Of a DNA stretch of 64,000 nucleotides, positions 8,441-16,945 are shown in pieces. Source of the stretch: Desulfoferrobacter suflitae (lineage in GTDB: Bacteria; Desulfobacterota; Syntrophobacteria; Syntrophobacterales; Syntrophobacteraceae); NCBI RefSeq assembly GCF_022603395.1, contig NZ_JAIBKA010000008.1:186001-250000 (forward strand), given 5' to 3'. Numbering within the stretch: the stretch's first letter is position 1; each line of letters starts with the position of its first letter. The translations under genes and the position numbers were made by a program. The notes beneath the pieces were generated by a model that searched no databases, was not told the origin of the DNA, and saw only the letters and a list, made by a program, of their open reading frames with translations.

Positions 8441-9178
8441 CTATCGACCAATCTCCGTGCGGGACTGCTGCAGTGCATCGTAGATGATCATCCGTTGCAC
8501 CTCGATGAGTTCTTGCAGGGGCCTGTAGTCGGCCGACTCCTGCTGGGTGAGACCTTGCGTCTGCCGATAGAGCTCTGCAGCAAAACGCTTCCTGTCCCCG
8601 ACAAAGGCCAGAATGCCGCCCGTTGCCTGCTCCATGATTTTGTTCAAAACCCGGGCGGTGAACTGATTGCGCTGCCAGATGGCCCGATCCATCTGTTCAT
8701 TGGCGGCATCCGTCTGGTAGGCATGGATGAGCTGGTAGTCAAACTCACGGCCGGGATACACGGGTATCCTCTCTTTGATGAGCTCAACGGGAGTAGTCAT
8801 GATATCCGTTGCCGCGGCAAATTCCACATCACTGAAGTAGGGATAGATTCCCACTTCTTCTCCGCTCTCCGAAAGGGGCTCACGAAACGATCCGTCTGCA
8901 AAGTAAACGGGAACGCCGGGGTGCTTCAAGGCATAGACAATGGCGGCGCTGTTTCCTACTTCCAGCCCGCGCTTCAGCAGGAACACCTTCTGGTCCCGGA
9001 CGAACTTCTCACTGAACAGCTCCGGCGCCCGGCGCATTTGTATCAAGGTGCTGAACGCAATAGGATTTTCATCCAGAGCAAGGATCGTCGGCTGTTCCTG
9101 CTCGAGGATTACGAGGACATAGTCAAATACATCCTCCTTGCGCTTTGTTCCGATACCAACAAATTTTTCTATGGGCAT
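8441..9178 (-). CDS. Uncharacterised cytoplasmic protein, weakly TraB/ChaN-like
   Basis: 245 residues from MPIEKFVGIGTK, chosen because AGGAGAAA precedes it; the frame runs open to 9340 without a better start. No signal peptide or membrane segment. Hydrophobic strands (VLVILEQEQPTILALD, then AAIVYALKHPGVPVYFAD) alternate with helices. A late segment RNQFTARVLNKIMEQATGGILAFVGDRKRFAAELY resembles the RN...VVGxxH end of TraB/GumN/ChaN-like folds, but the usual His is Arg here. That similarity is only inference. It is convergent with the repeat lipoprotein and divergent from the glycogen synthase. No function assigned. Confidence 0.6.
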   Translation of the reverse strand: MPIEKFVGIGTKRKEDVFDYVLVILEQEQPTILALDENPIAFSTLIQMRRAPELFSEKFVRDQKVFLLKRGLEVGNSAAIVYALKHPGVPVYFADGSFREPLSESGEEVGIYPYFSDVEFAAATDIMTTPVELIKERIPVYPGREFDYQLIHAYQTDAANEQMDRAIWQRNQFTARVLNKIMEQATGGILAFVGDRKRFAAELYRQTQGLTQQESADYRPLQELIEVQRMIIYDALQQSRTEIGR

Positions 9179-9638
9179 TCGATTTCTCCTGTTTTCCCGC
9201 GGCGTGGGAACGCTGCGGCAAGGCGCGGCGCGCGTCATTGCCGGCAGAAATCCCACGGAATAATCCCAAACATCCAGCCCCATGGGTCGGCTAACTTTAG
9301 CTCTGCCCGACAGGGTGTCCCAAATGCGGTGGAATTGCAAGCATGCAGGTGCTGCGGAATGCGGCCGCTGGAACGTGTGGCGCAGTACCTTAAGAGTAAG
9401 TGTTTTTGCATGACATTTTGCCGCCGGTTGTTTAAGCTAGCGCCGATGCGCCGGGCAAGCGGAGTTCGACCCGGTTTAAGGTGGCCGATCAGTATTCCGA
9501 CCACGCTCGACGCCGCCCGTGGCTGCGCCATGGCGGCCCGCGATGTGTGGGCAAGGGAGGGGGAGAATAGTCTGTACCTGGGGAAGCGTGTAGCGCCATG
9601 AATCACTTGAGCTCCAAACTACAAACCACGAGGCTGGA

Positions 9639-10907
9639 ATGAAAATCGCCCTGCTGACAAACGAATATCCCCCCAATGTTTACGGGGGAGCCGGCGTCCA
9701 CATTGAGTACCTCACCCGCGAACTGGCTAAACTGGAAAATGGCGCAAATTGCATCGAAGTGCTTTGCTTCGGAAACCAGGAGTCCCGCTCCGACGGATTG
9801 TCCATCCGCGGAATCGACAATTCCCTGCAGATGACACCGCGCGATCCGCGTCATCTCAAGTTTCTGGATGCTCTCTACAAGAATCTTTTCATGGCGGATG
9901 CCCTGGACGACGTGGACCTGGTCCACTGTCATACCTGGTACACTCACTTTGCCGGCTGTCTCATCAAGCAGATGCTGCAGGTCCCCCTGGTCTTGACCAC
10001 ACACTCCCTCGAGCCGCACCGGCCATGGAAGGAGGAACAACTTGGCGCCGCCTTCAACGCCAGTTCCTGGATCGAGAAGACCGCCTACCAGAACGCCGAC
10101 GGCATCATTGCCGTGTCCGGCTCCATGTGCCGCGATGTCCAACAGCTGTACGGGGCGTCTGCAGAAAGGATTCGCGTCATCCACAACGGCATCGACCTGG
10201 ATGAGTATAAGCCCACGCCCGATCCTGCGCTTCTGGAGCGTTACCACATCGATCCGACCAGACCTTATGTTCTGTTTGTCGGGCGCATGACCCTGCAGAA
10301 AGGCATCGGTTACTTTGTGGATGCCATCAAGGATCTCAATCCCGGCACCCAGGTGGTGCTTTGCGCCGGCCCCGCCGATACCGAGCAACTGGGGCGGGAA
10401 ATAGCCGCCAAAGTGGCGGCGGCGAAAAATAGCAGCACAACCGATCTGATCTGGATCCCACAGTTTCTTCCCAAGCCGCAACTGATCAGCCTTTATACGC
10501 ATGCGGCGGTGTTCGTCTGCCCTTCCATCTACGAGCCCTTTGGCATCATCAATCTGGAAGCGATGGCTTGCGGCACCCCCGTCGTGGCCTCTGCAGTGGG
10601 GGGAATTGTGGAGGTTGTGGAAGATGGGGAAACGGGCTTGCTGGTACCCTTTGAACCTCAACCTTGGGAACAGATCGATTCCGGGGATGCGGGCGGGTTT
10701 TCGAAAAGCCTGGCGGCCGCCATCAATTCACTCCTGTCGGCACCGGACAAGCTGGAAGCCATGGGAATTGCTGCTCGCAGGCGCGTTGAACAATATTTCA
10801 GCTGGCAAGCGATTGCCCGTCAAACCCTGCAATTTTACCGCGAGCTGACAGGTGAATCGGGCAGGAATGAGAGCCGTGCCCCAAGGGCTAATGTCGTCCG
10901 GTTCTAA
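9639..10907 (+). CDS. glgA: GT4-family glycogen synthase (actinobacterial GlgA/GlgM type)
   Basis: 422-residue glycosyltransferase of the GT-B fold. The N-terminus MKIALLTNEYPPNVYGGAGVHIEYLTREL is typical of the glgA_Coryne subgroup, which makes alpha-1,4-glucan or maltose-1-phosphate from NDP-glucose. Other marks are HCHTWYTHFAG near residue 89, the donor-binding YVLFVGRMTLQKG near 206-218 and the GT4 E-x7-E element EPFGIINLEAMACGTPVVAS near 297-316. GAGGCTGGA lies before the ATG. No branching or GlgC gene is adjacent. The 460-base gap upstream (9179-9638) shows no recognisable element. Glycogen versus another alpha-glucan product remains open. Confidence 0.85.
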   Translation: MKIALLTNEYPPNVYGGAGVHIEYLTRELAKLENGANCIEVLCFGNQESRSDGLSIRGIDNSLQMTPRDPRHLKFLDALYKNLFMADALDDVDLVHCHTWYTHFAGCLIKQMLQVPLVLTTHSLEPHRPWKEEQLGAAFNASSWIEKTAYQNADGIIAVSGSMCRDVQQLYGASAERIRVIHNGIDLDEYKPTPDPALLERYHIDPTRPYVLFVGRMTLQKGIGYFVDAIKDLNPGTQVVLCAGPADTEQLGREIAAKVAAAKNSSTTDLIWIPQFLPKPQLISLYTHAAVFVCPSIYEPFGIINLEAMACGTPVVASAVGGIVEVVEDGETGLLVPFEPQPWEQIDSGDAGGFSKSLAAAINSLLSAPDKLEAMGIAARRRVEQYFSWQAIARQTLQFYRELTGESGRNESRAPRANVVRF

Positions 10908-10988
10908 TTTTTTCTGTTTCCGGCAGCATCAATCCGGGAGCGTGCCGGGCAATCACCGCCCTTTCCAGCCGCCCGGCATGGACCAGAG

Positions 10989-11576
10989 CTATTTTCTCTT
11001 CAACACGAAGACCTGCTTTACGGGCGCGGCACCTATCACCTCAGCGGCGTCCGCCAGCTGTTCGGGATTCGCTTCGAGCTGTTCCCAGGACTCCAGGAGC
11101 AGACAGCCATTGTTCCTGGTGACCACAATGGGAATGGTTTTCTTGGATGGCTTTTTTCCCTCATAGAGAAGATTGGCCGGATCCTCCGGGCGCACCAATT
11201 TGCATTCGACGGTAAAGGATTCCACCCTCTGGTACAGCGTCGAAGTGGTATAGTCCTCACTCCGGAAGGGTTTGAGCTGCCCGTTTTCCAGTAGAAACAA
11301 ATCCTGCACCTCCTGTTCCCGGCTGCCTTCAGGGGACTCCTTTTCCGCCTTCTCTGGTCCTTTCCCGGACCGCTTCCCGGCACTGTCCGCTGTTTTCCCT
11401 TGTTCCTTTCGCTTCATCACAAAACGCTCCTCATATTTTCCGGTTTTTAGAAGGAGTTCCAGAGCTGCCGCATCTCTGCCGCCTGCATCTTGTTCCGGAT
11501 AGCACTCCTTACTGCAGAGCAAACAACGAAACGCTGGGATTCGGCATTGTTCCTTGTTGCACCACACATAAGTCAT
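10989..11576 (-). CDS. Hypothetical protein with N-terminal Cys cluster
   Basis: 195 residues. The N-terminal 30 residues hold five cysteines in a CNKEQC...CLLC...C pattern that could form a small zinc-binding module. The centre (about 55-90) is a charged Lys/Glu/Gly-rich linker. The C-terminal 100 residues form a beta-rich soluble domain (FLLENGQLKPFRSEDYTTSTLYQRVESFTVECKLV...TIPIVVTRNNGCLLLES). No signal peptide. The Shine-Dalgarno is weak, so the start is uncertain, although the Cys pattern favours including it. It is convergent with glgA (80-base gap). No family recognised. Confidence 0.6.
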   Translation of the reverse strand: MTYVWCNKEQCRIPAFRCLLCSKECYPEQDAGGRDAAALELLLKTGKYEERFVMKRKEQGKTADSAGKRSGKGPEKAEKESPEGSREQEVQDLFLLENGQLKPFRSEDYTTSTLYQRVESFTVECKLVRPEDPANLLYEGKKPSKKTIPIVVTRNNGCLLLESWEQLEANPEQLADAAEVIGAAPVKQVFVLKRK

Positions 11577-11798
11577 GCCTAAAGCTTTCGTCGAGTCACG
11601 GTTGATTATGTTTTACAGTAGCAAGACCTGATGATATCCATGCTTTTATAGGTTATGGGGCAAAATTGCAATGCGCGGCTGCGCAAAAAAAATCGCCGTC
11701 ACACCAGGTGTTGCGCAATCGTGCCGGTGCCCTTAGGGTAACTGTTCAAAACGGCATGTGTGAAAAGGTGATACCCAATCAAGGAGGAGATCGCGGGC

Positions 11799-12335
11799 AT
11801 GAGTATGCAAAATCGTATGATTCGAGCCGCCAAGTTGGATGCGCACTTGTATGAGGAGGTGGAGGCCGACGCTGGAGCGATGTATCAGGCAATGAGTGTC
11901 GTGGTGCTCGCCAGCATAGCTTCGGGCATAGGGATGATCGAGCAGGTCGGTATCGGCGGCCTCGTCATGGGCACCCTGGCCGCTCTGCTAGGCTGGTACG
12001 TGTGGGCTTACCTGGCGTACCTGATCGGCACAAAGCTGATTCCCGAACCGCAGACCCACGCCGATTTCGGTCAGTTGCTGCGCACCACCGGGTTTTCCAG
12101 CTCTCCCGGAGTGATTCGAATCCTGGGCATTATCCCGGGCTTAACGGGCATTGTCTTTTTGCTTGCTGCCATCTGGATGCTGGCGGCGATGGTCATCGCC
12201 ATCAGACAGGCCCTGGATTATAAGAGTACGCTGCGTGCCGTCGGAGTGTGTGCCATCGGCTGGATCATCCAGGCCGTATTTCTGGCGTTTTTGCTGTCGC
12301 TTATGGGTGGCGTCGGTGGTGTTCCGGCCGACTAG
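11799..12335 (+). CDS. Yip1-like small integral membrane protein
   Basis: 178 residues with a soluble N-terminal 30 residues and about five hydrophobic segments (AMSVVVLASIASGIGMI, GGLVMGTLAALLGWYVWAYLAYLIG, ILGIIPGLTGIVFLLAAIWMLAAMVIAI, and a C-terminal pair). The layout, with TGFSSSPGVIRILGIIPG and MVIAIRQALDYKSTLRAV, matches the bacterial YIP1 (PF04893-type) family of unknown role. AAGGAGGAG lies upstream of the ATG; a second in-frame ATG two codons later is possible. A universal stress protein gene follows after 36 bases and is probably in the same transcript. Confidence 0.7.
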   Translation: MSMQNRMIRAAKLDAHLYEEVEADAGAMYQAMSVVVLASIASGIGMIEQVGIGGLVMGTLAALLGWYVWAYLAYLIGTKLIPEPQTHADFGQLLRTTGFSSSPGVIRILGIIPGLTGIVFLLAAIWMLAAMVIAIRQALDYKSTLRAVGVCAIGWIIQAVFLAFLLSLMGGVGGVPAD

Positions 12336-12371
12336 AGTGAGAGTGCAAAACGTTCCACCAGGGAGGATTGC

Positions 12372-12824
12372 ATGAAAGAGTTCAGAAAGATTTTGTGCCC
12401 CATTGATCTTTCCGAAGTGTCAGTGAAGATAATTCCCTACGTCACCACTCTGGCCGGCAAGTTCAATTCACAAGTGCACATCCTTTTTGTGGTCAGCTCC
12501 ATGGAGCACTATGCGGCATTTTACATCCCGCATCCGGCTCTCCACGAATTCGAAGAGGAACTCGTGAAAGGTGCCAGGCAGAAGTTACAGGAATTCACCG
12601 CAGAGCAATTCAAGGAGTGGCCGGCTGCCAAAGTGGAAGTGCTGCGGGGAGATCCGGCGGAAGAGATAATCAAATATGCCGAATCCGCAGGGATCGATCT
12701 GATCGTAATGGGCACTCACGGCCGCAAGGGGCTCGAAAAAGTGATATTCGGCAGCGTGGCCGATCAGGTTGTGAAAAAATCCGCAGTCCCGGTCATGACC
12801 ATAAATCCCCATCGTGCAAGCTGA
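12372..12824 (+). CDS. Universal stress protein, UspA family
   Basis: 150-residue alpha/beta nucleotide-binding protein. It has the N-terminal strand FRKILCPIDLSEVS and the ATP-binding signature GTHGRKGLEKVIFGSVADQVVKKSAVPVM (G-x2-G-x9-G-S) near residues 114-142, so the ATP-binding subgroup is likely. GGGAGGATTGC precedes the ATG. The following 235 bases up to 13060 contain no gene. Neighbouring membrane and coiled-coil genes suggest an envelope or starvation stress set, which is inference. Confidence 0.9.
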   Translation: MKEFRKILCPIDLSEVSVKIIPYVTTLAGKFNSQVHILFVVSSMEHYAAFYIPHPALHEFEEELVKGARQKLQEFTAEQFKEWPAAKVEVLRGDPAEEIIKYAESAGIDLIVMGTHGRKGLEKVIFGSVADQVVKKSAVPVMTINPHRAS

Positions 12825-13059
12825 GCCCTGCAGCGCTCTAGCCGCCGGCGATATGCAGCAGCCAAGCGGCTCGCAGCGCATCATTGGCGGCCGACTTGAC
12901 TGGCCGTCCCTGCGTGCTTAGCTGTTGGTGTGCACGGGTGAAGCACATCTTTTCTGGTGATTTCAATAGGACTCAGGTCTCAGAGCGTGAGCGTACAAGT
13001 TCGCCGGTTTGACACTGGAGGGCGATTCTGAGATAGTCCCCTATGGAAGGAGGCAACCG

Positions 13060-13347
13060 ATGACAGAAGAAAAGCAAGCTTACGAAAAGAAAATTGAGGC
13101 CCGTATCGAGCAGTTGAGTGCAAAGATTAACGAGTTGAAAGCCAGACTGAAAGGCAAGCAGGCCGAAAAACAGGCCGAGTATTACCAGCAGATCGAGGAC
13201 CTGAAGGAAAACCGACAGAAGGTGCGGGAGAGGCTGCAGGAACTGAAGAAGTCGGGTTCGGAAGCGTGGACTGAGCTGAGAGGCGGACTCGATAAGGCCC
13301 TGAAGGATTTGCAGGAAGCTTTTGATAAGGCATCGAATAAGTTTTAG
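13060..13347 (+). CDS. Small coiled-coil protein
   Basis: 95 residues from MTEEKQAYEKK (GGAAGGAGG upstream; the track-level frame opens 17 codons earlier without a signal). Almost entirely a charged heptad helix (EARIEQLSAKINELKARLKGKQAEKQAEYYQQIEDLKENRQKVRERLQELKK). It then has a conserved tail SEAWTELRGGLDKALKDLQEAFDKASNKF. The tail is clearly related to the end of the lipoprotein encoded next door, so the two genes look like soluble and lipid-anchored relatives. Function unknown. Confidence 0.75.
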   Translation: MTEEKQAYEKKIEARIEQLSAKINELKARLKGKQAEKQAEYYQQIEDLKENRQKVRERLQELKKSGSEAWTELRGGLDKALKDLQEAFDKASNKF

Positions 13348-13410
13348 GCCGATGGGGTCCGATGGGAAACGGCATTTTATGCGCAACGTTTGAGAAGGAG
13401 GAGATTACTG

Positions 13411-13857
13411 ATGAAAAGAATCGTCTTGATGTTCATGGCAGTGGCATTGGTGGGTTTCATGAGTGCGTGCGGGGGCGACACCGAAAAGAAAGAAGAGCCA
13501 AGCAAGGTGACTTCCGAAGAGGTTAAAGAGCAGGCAAAGGAAGCTGCGGAAACGGCAAAAACCTATGTGGCCGAGAAAAAGGACGAGTTGCTGAAAGGTC
13601 TTGAAGGGCAATACGCTAAGCTGGAGAAGGATATTTCCGAATTGGAGGCCAAGCTGAGTCAAGAGAGTGAAGAGAAAAAGGCCGCGTTGAACCAGGAAAT
13701 CTCTCAGCTTGAAGAGAAAAAACAAGCGGCGGCTGAGAAGCTCGAGGCGTTGAAGAATGCTGCCGGAGAGTCATGGGAATCTATGCTGTCCGGGGTCAAG
13801 CAATCCCTGGAGGACCTCAAAAAAGCTTACCAGGAAGCAGCTGCCAAGGTTCAATAG
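13411..13857 (+). CDS. Coiled-coil lipoprotein
   Basis: 148 residues from MKRIVLMFMAVALVGFMSACGG, with GAAGGAGGAG before the ATG. The signal peptide ends in the lipobox FMSAC. The mature protein is a long Lys/Glu/Gln/Ala coiled coil (about residues 30-125). It ends in SWESMLSGVKQSLEDLKKAYQEAAAKV, a tail homologous in pattern to the preceding 95-residue protein. It is probably an envelope-anchored helical protein that could pair with its neighbour. No enzymatic motif. Confidence 0.8.
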   Translation: MKRIVLMFMAVALVGFMSACGGDTEKKEEPSKVTSEEVKEQAKEAAETAKTYVAEKKDELLKGLEGQYAKLEKDISELEAKLSQESEEKKAALNQEISQLEEKKQAAAEKLEALKNAAGESWESMLSGVKQSLEDLKKAYQEAAAKVQ

Positions 13858-13870
13858 CGATGCGCACCGG

Positions 13871-13907
13871 CGGCTTCCCGAGGGCACCACAGCTGGTCGG
13901 GAAGCCG
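13871..13907 (+). terminator. Hairpin after the coiled-coil lipoprotein
   Basis: CGGCTTCCCGA (13871-13881) pairs perfectly with TCGGGAAGCCG (13897-13907), 14 bases after the stop codon. There is no clear T-run, so termination may be incomplete or Rho-assisted. The rest of the gap to 14302 shows no gene. Confidence 0.5.
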
Positions 13908-14302
13908 GCATGCTGCGCGTCGTCCCGTTTTGAGGTTTCCCGCCGCCCCGGTGGTATTTTGCAGGGGTGGCGGGAGGTCCCGGAGAGCATTGTCTATATC
14001 GATTGATCACGCCGTTAGCACCCCTCTCACCCTGCCTCTTTGCCGGCAATTCTCATTTTGTACGGCAGACACCCGCCCTGGATGCGCCGGTTGGCGGGAT
14101 ACGGCGCAAAAAGCGCGCATCCACCCTCCCCACGCTCCACCAAACAGCAGTCGAAATGAGAATTGCTGGACCTCCGCTGGATGTGGAGAAATTTTCAGAC
14201 GGATCGGATATTATTTAGGCCTTGACCATGCGCCGGAGATATTCTTAAATCCAGGCTTCAGGGTTTCTCCTGGATATTGTGGATCTGCAGGAGGATAAAA
14301 TC

Positions 14303-15046
14303 ATGGGGGATGAAGACGCCAGGAATCGGACGTCTCCAACCGGCAATACGGCACCCGGCCGGGACAGCCCAAAATCGCATGGGGCCTCGCCCGAGATGCG
14401 CCGCCAAGCACATCCAACGGGGGCAACGCCGGACGAGGCCTGCGGTTTGGGAGGAGAAACAAACCTTTCGATGTCGACCGAAAGTCTGCTGGATTTTTCC
14501 CGCAGCGTGCTGTCGCAGGATCCCTCCTCGCAGCTTTTTGTTCCTCTGGCCCAAGAGTTTTGCGCCAGGCAGCTCTGGAAAGAGGCCGTGGAAACCTGCC
14601 GGCGCGGCCTGATCTATCATCCCCATCACTTCAGGGGACGCGTGCTGCTAGGTTGGGCGCTGTTTGAACTGGGCGAAGAGCAGGAAGCAGAGGCTCTCCT
14701 CACCGAAGCATGCAAGGAGCTGGAGAGGAACGCCGTCATTTACAGGATACTCGCTGAATTGGCACAGAAGCGGGGCGATTCCGATCAAGCCTGGCGCTTG
14801 ATGCATATCTATCACAGCCTGCAGGATGGACACCTGCATCACAAACAGGAGAGTGAACCAGGTCAGGTCAGGGAAGCGCAGGCTTCCCAGCCGATACAGC
14901 CGGAGGAGCCGCCCTTGATTGCTCTACTGTCATCTCTTCTCACCGAGTATGAGCGAGAACGATCCTCCCCTTTTCCCGACCCCCATCTGTTTTCCGACAC
15001 GGACCGTAAGGTGCTGAAAGAAATCATCATTTCCGGTACATCTTGA
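14303..15046 (+). CDS. TPR-repeat protein
   Basis: 247 residues from MGDEDARN, selected because AGGAGG lies 8 bases upstream. The first 60 residues are polar and probably disordered. Residues about 68-175 form three to four tetratricopeptide-like helix pairs (PSSQLFVPLAQEFCARQLWKEAVETCRRGLIYHPHHFRGRVLLGWALFELGEEQEAEALLTEACKEL and following). The C-terminus has a short helical segment. No signal peptide, so it acts in the cytoplasm, most likely in protein-protein contact. The next gene starts 12 bases later, suggesting co-expression. Confidence 0.75.
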   Translation: MGDEDARNRTSPTGNTAPGRDSPKSHGASPEMRRQAHPTGATPDEACGLGGETNLSMSTESLLDFSRSVLSQDPSSQLFVPLAQEFCARQLWKEAVETCRRGLIYHPHHFRGRVLLGWALFELGEEQEAEALLTEACKELERNAVIYRILAELAQKRGDSDQAWRLMHIYHSLQDGHLHHKQESEPGQVREAQASQPIQPEEPPLIALLSSLLTEYERERSSPFPDPHLFSDTDRKVLKEIIISGTS

Positions 15047-15057
15047 AAGAGGAGCAA

Positions 15058-16875
15058 ATGCACCCAGACATTCATTCGTTTTACATTCCTGTTATGGGAA
15101 CCGCCTTCACCATTGAATCACCCGTCAAGGTAGCCAAGTACGGCATTTCTTCCGTCATTTCATCGGTGGATGATCTGCTCATCGAAAAAATGAGGAAATT
15201 CCACTGCAAACTTGCCGGCAGGGAATACATTCCCATCGATAAGTATGATCACGATGCGCGGGCTCGCCGTATTACCGCCTATTTGAATCTGCTGAACGGG
15301 GTGGTCAAAGACCAGTTCGCAAAGCTTAAGGCGTCGGCGTTTCAGGCAGGAACAGAAATTACTAAATATTTCGAATTGTTGTCCGACAGCTCGGCACTCA
15401 AGCAGCGCTACAAAACCATGCTCTCCATCACCGACCCGGCTGCCAAAAAACAGGCGCAGACCGAGTTGAGAAGCGCCATTCGGCCCGGTTCCATAGACCT
15501 CAACATCATGACCAAATTGGATCGGATGAATTTTGATAAGAGCGGCACTCCTCTTCCCGCCGAGTATTCGGATGCGTTGGCCGCTCTGCGGGGGTTCGCC
15601 AACAGCGACCTCACTGCTGCAATTGTATTTTCGGCCGGCTTTAATGGGCGTCTATACAGCTATGTAGAACAGTTCAAAGACTTTCATGCAGACGAGAGCG
15701 GGTTCCTAAAGAAGAAGATCGTCATCAAGGTGAGCGATTTTCGTTCCGCTCACACCCAGGGCAAGTTTTTTGCCAAAAAGGGGCTGTGGGTTTCCGAGTA
15801 CCGGGTGGAATCCGGGCTGAACTGCGGAGGCCACGCTTTCGGTCAGGGGGGCTCCCTTATGGGCCCCAACCTGGAAGAATTCAAGCTGAAAAAACAGGAG
15901 CTGATAGCGGAGCTTTTTGAAATTTACAATAAGGCTCTGGCCGGCAAGGGCAAACCCACCTTCAGCGATCCCCATCCGCTTCGCATCACCGCCCAGGGCG
16001 GAGTCGGAACGGCCCAGGAACACAATTTTATACTGGACTATTACGGGATAGACGCGGTTGGCTGGGGTACCGCTTTCCTGCTTGTTCCCGAAGCCACCAC
16101 CGTCGATCCACAGACACTGGAAAGACTGTGCAGGGCCGACCAGGATGATCTGTACCTGAGCGACGTATCACCCCTTGGAGTTCCCTTCAGCAATTTACGG
16201 ACTTCGTCGAGCGAACAGACAAAGATGGAGAGAATTCGCTCGAACCGTCACGGCAGTCCCTGTTTCAAAGGTTTGCTGGCGACCAATACGGAATTTACCG
16301 ACACTCCGATCTGTGTTGCTTCCCGCGCCTATCAAAAAAAGAAACTGCAGCAACTTGAAAGTCAGGCCCTCGACCCCGAAGCGTATCAGAAGGCCTACGA
16401 GAAGATCGTCAACAAGTCGTGCATCTGCAATGACCTGGGAGGGGCCGCAATCCTCGCGCATGACCTGGTGGAGCCCAATGAAGCCGGGGCAACGCCGGCC
16501 ATATGCCCGGGTCCCAATTTGGCCTATTTCTCTAGAATCGTATCCCTGCAGGAAATGGTCGACCATATTTACGGCAGAAACAGCATCACCAACGACACAC
16601 CGCGACCGAACATGTTCATCAGCGAGCTCAAATTGAATATCGATTACCTGGAAAGCGAGATCAATGAGCTGAAAACCATGCTGAGCGAGCAAAGCACCAA
16701 GTATTTGAAGGCATTCCGCAGCAAGCTGCTGGACGGGGTCTCATATTACCAGAATCTGCTGGACAGGATGCATGACGTGACGTCTGAATACCGCCTCAGG
16801 ATGCTGGCCGAACTGCAGGTTCAACACGCCAAGCTGCAGGCCATGGTGCAGAAGTATGAAGGGGTATTTGCCTGA
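15058..16875 (+). CDS. Large protein with nitronate monooxygenase-like (FMN TIM-barrel) features and C-terminal coiled coil
   Basis: 605 residues from MHPDIHSFYIP; AGAGGAG precedes this ATG. Not firmly assigned. Three blocks in the right order recall FMN-dependent nitronate monooxygenase barrels: GLNCGGHAFG near residues 253-262, ITAQGGVGTAQEH near 310-322 (phosphate-loop-like) and IDAVGWGTAFLLVPEA near 331-346. The entry MGTAFTIESPVKVAKYGIS also fits a barrel start. Large insertions (residues 60-180, 390-450) and a C-terminal coiled coil (about 530-600) are not part of that family. Cys pairs (CICND, GSPCFKG) may be functional. It is followed by a class III aminotransferase 70 bases later. 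Redox enzyme is an inference only. Confidence 0.55.
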   Translation: MHPDIHSFYIPVMGTAFTIESPVKVAKYGISSVISSVDDLLIEKMRKFHCKLAGREYIPIDKYDHDARARRITAYLNLLNGVVKDQFAKLKASAFQAGTEITKYFELLSDSSALKQRYKTMLSITDPAAKKQAQTELRSAIRPGSIDLNIMTKLDRMNFDKSGTPLPAEYSDALAALRGFANSDLTAAIVFSAGFNGRLYSYVEQFKDFHADESGFLKKKIVIKVSDFRSAHTQGKFFAKKGLWVSEYRVESGLNCGGHAFGQGGSLMGPNLEEFKLKKQELIAELFEIYNKALAGKGKPTFSDPHPLRITAQGGVGTAQEHNFILDYYGIDAVGWGTAFLLVPEATTVDPQTLERLCRADQDDLYLSDVSPLGVPFSNLRTSSSEQTKMERIRSNRHGSPCFKGLLATNTEFTDTPICVASRAYQKKKLQQLESQALDPEAYQKAYEKIVNKSCICNDLGGAAILAHDLVEPNEAGATPAICPGPNLAYFSRIVSLQEMVDHIYGRNSITNDTPRPNMFISELKLNIDYLESEINELKTMLSEQSTKYLKAFRSKLLDGVSYYQNLLDRMHDVTSEYRLRMLAELQVQHAKLQAMVQKYEGVFA

Positions 16876-16945
16876 AAAGGGTTGGGGCGTTTGCGGCACC
16901 TGCCAGGACGGTCGCGGGATGGCCGCCAAGAGGAGTTCACCGGCG

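Noticed and set aside
8495-9601. 368-codon plus-strand frame before glgA
   Set aside because: Opposite to the 245-residue gene, no ribosome binding site and no motif. The end lies in the upstream region of glgA.
9476-9676. 66-codon minus frame overlapping the glgA start
   Set aside because: No ribosome binding site; it overlaps the start of a well-supported gene on the other strand.
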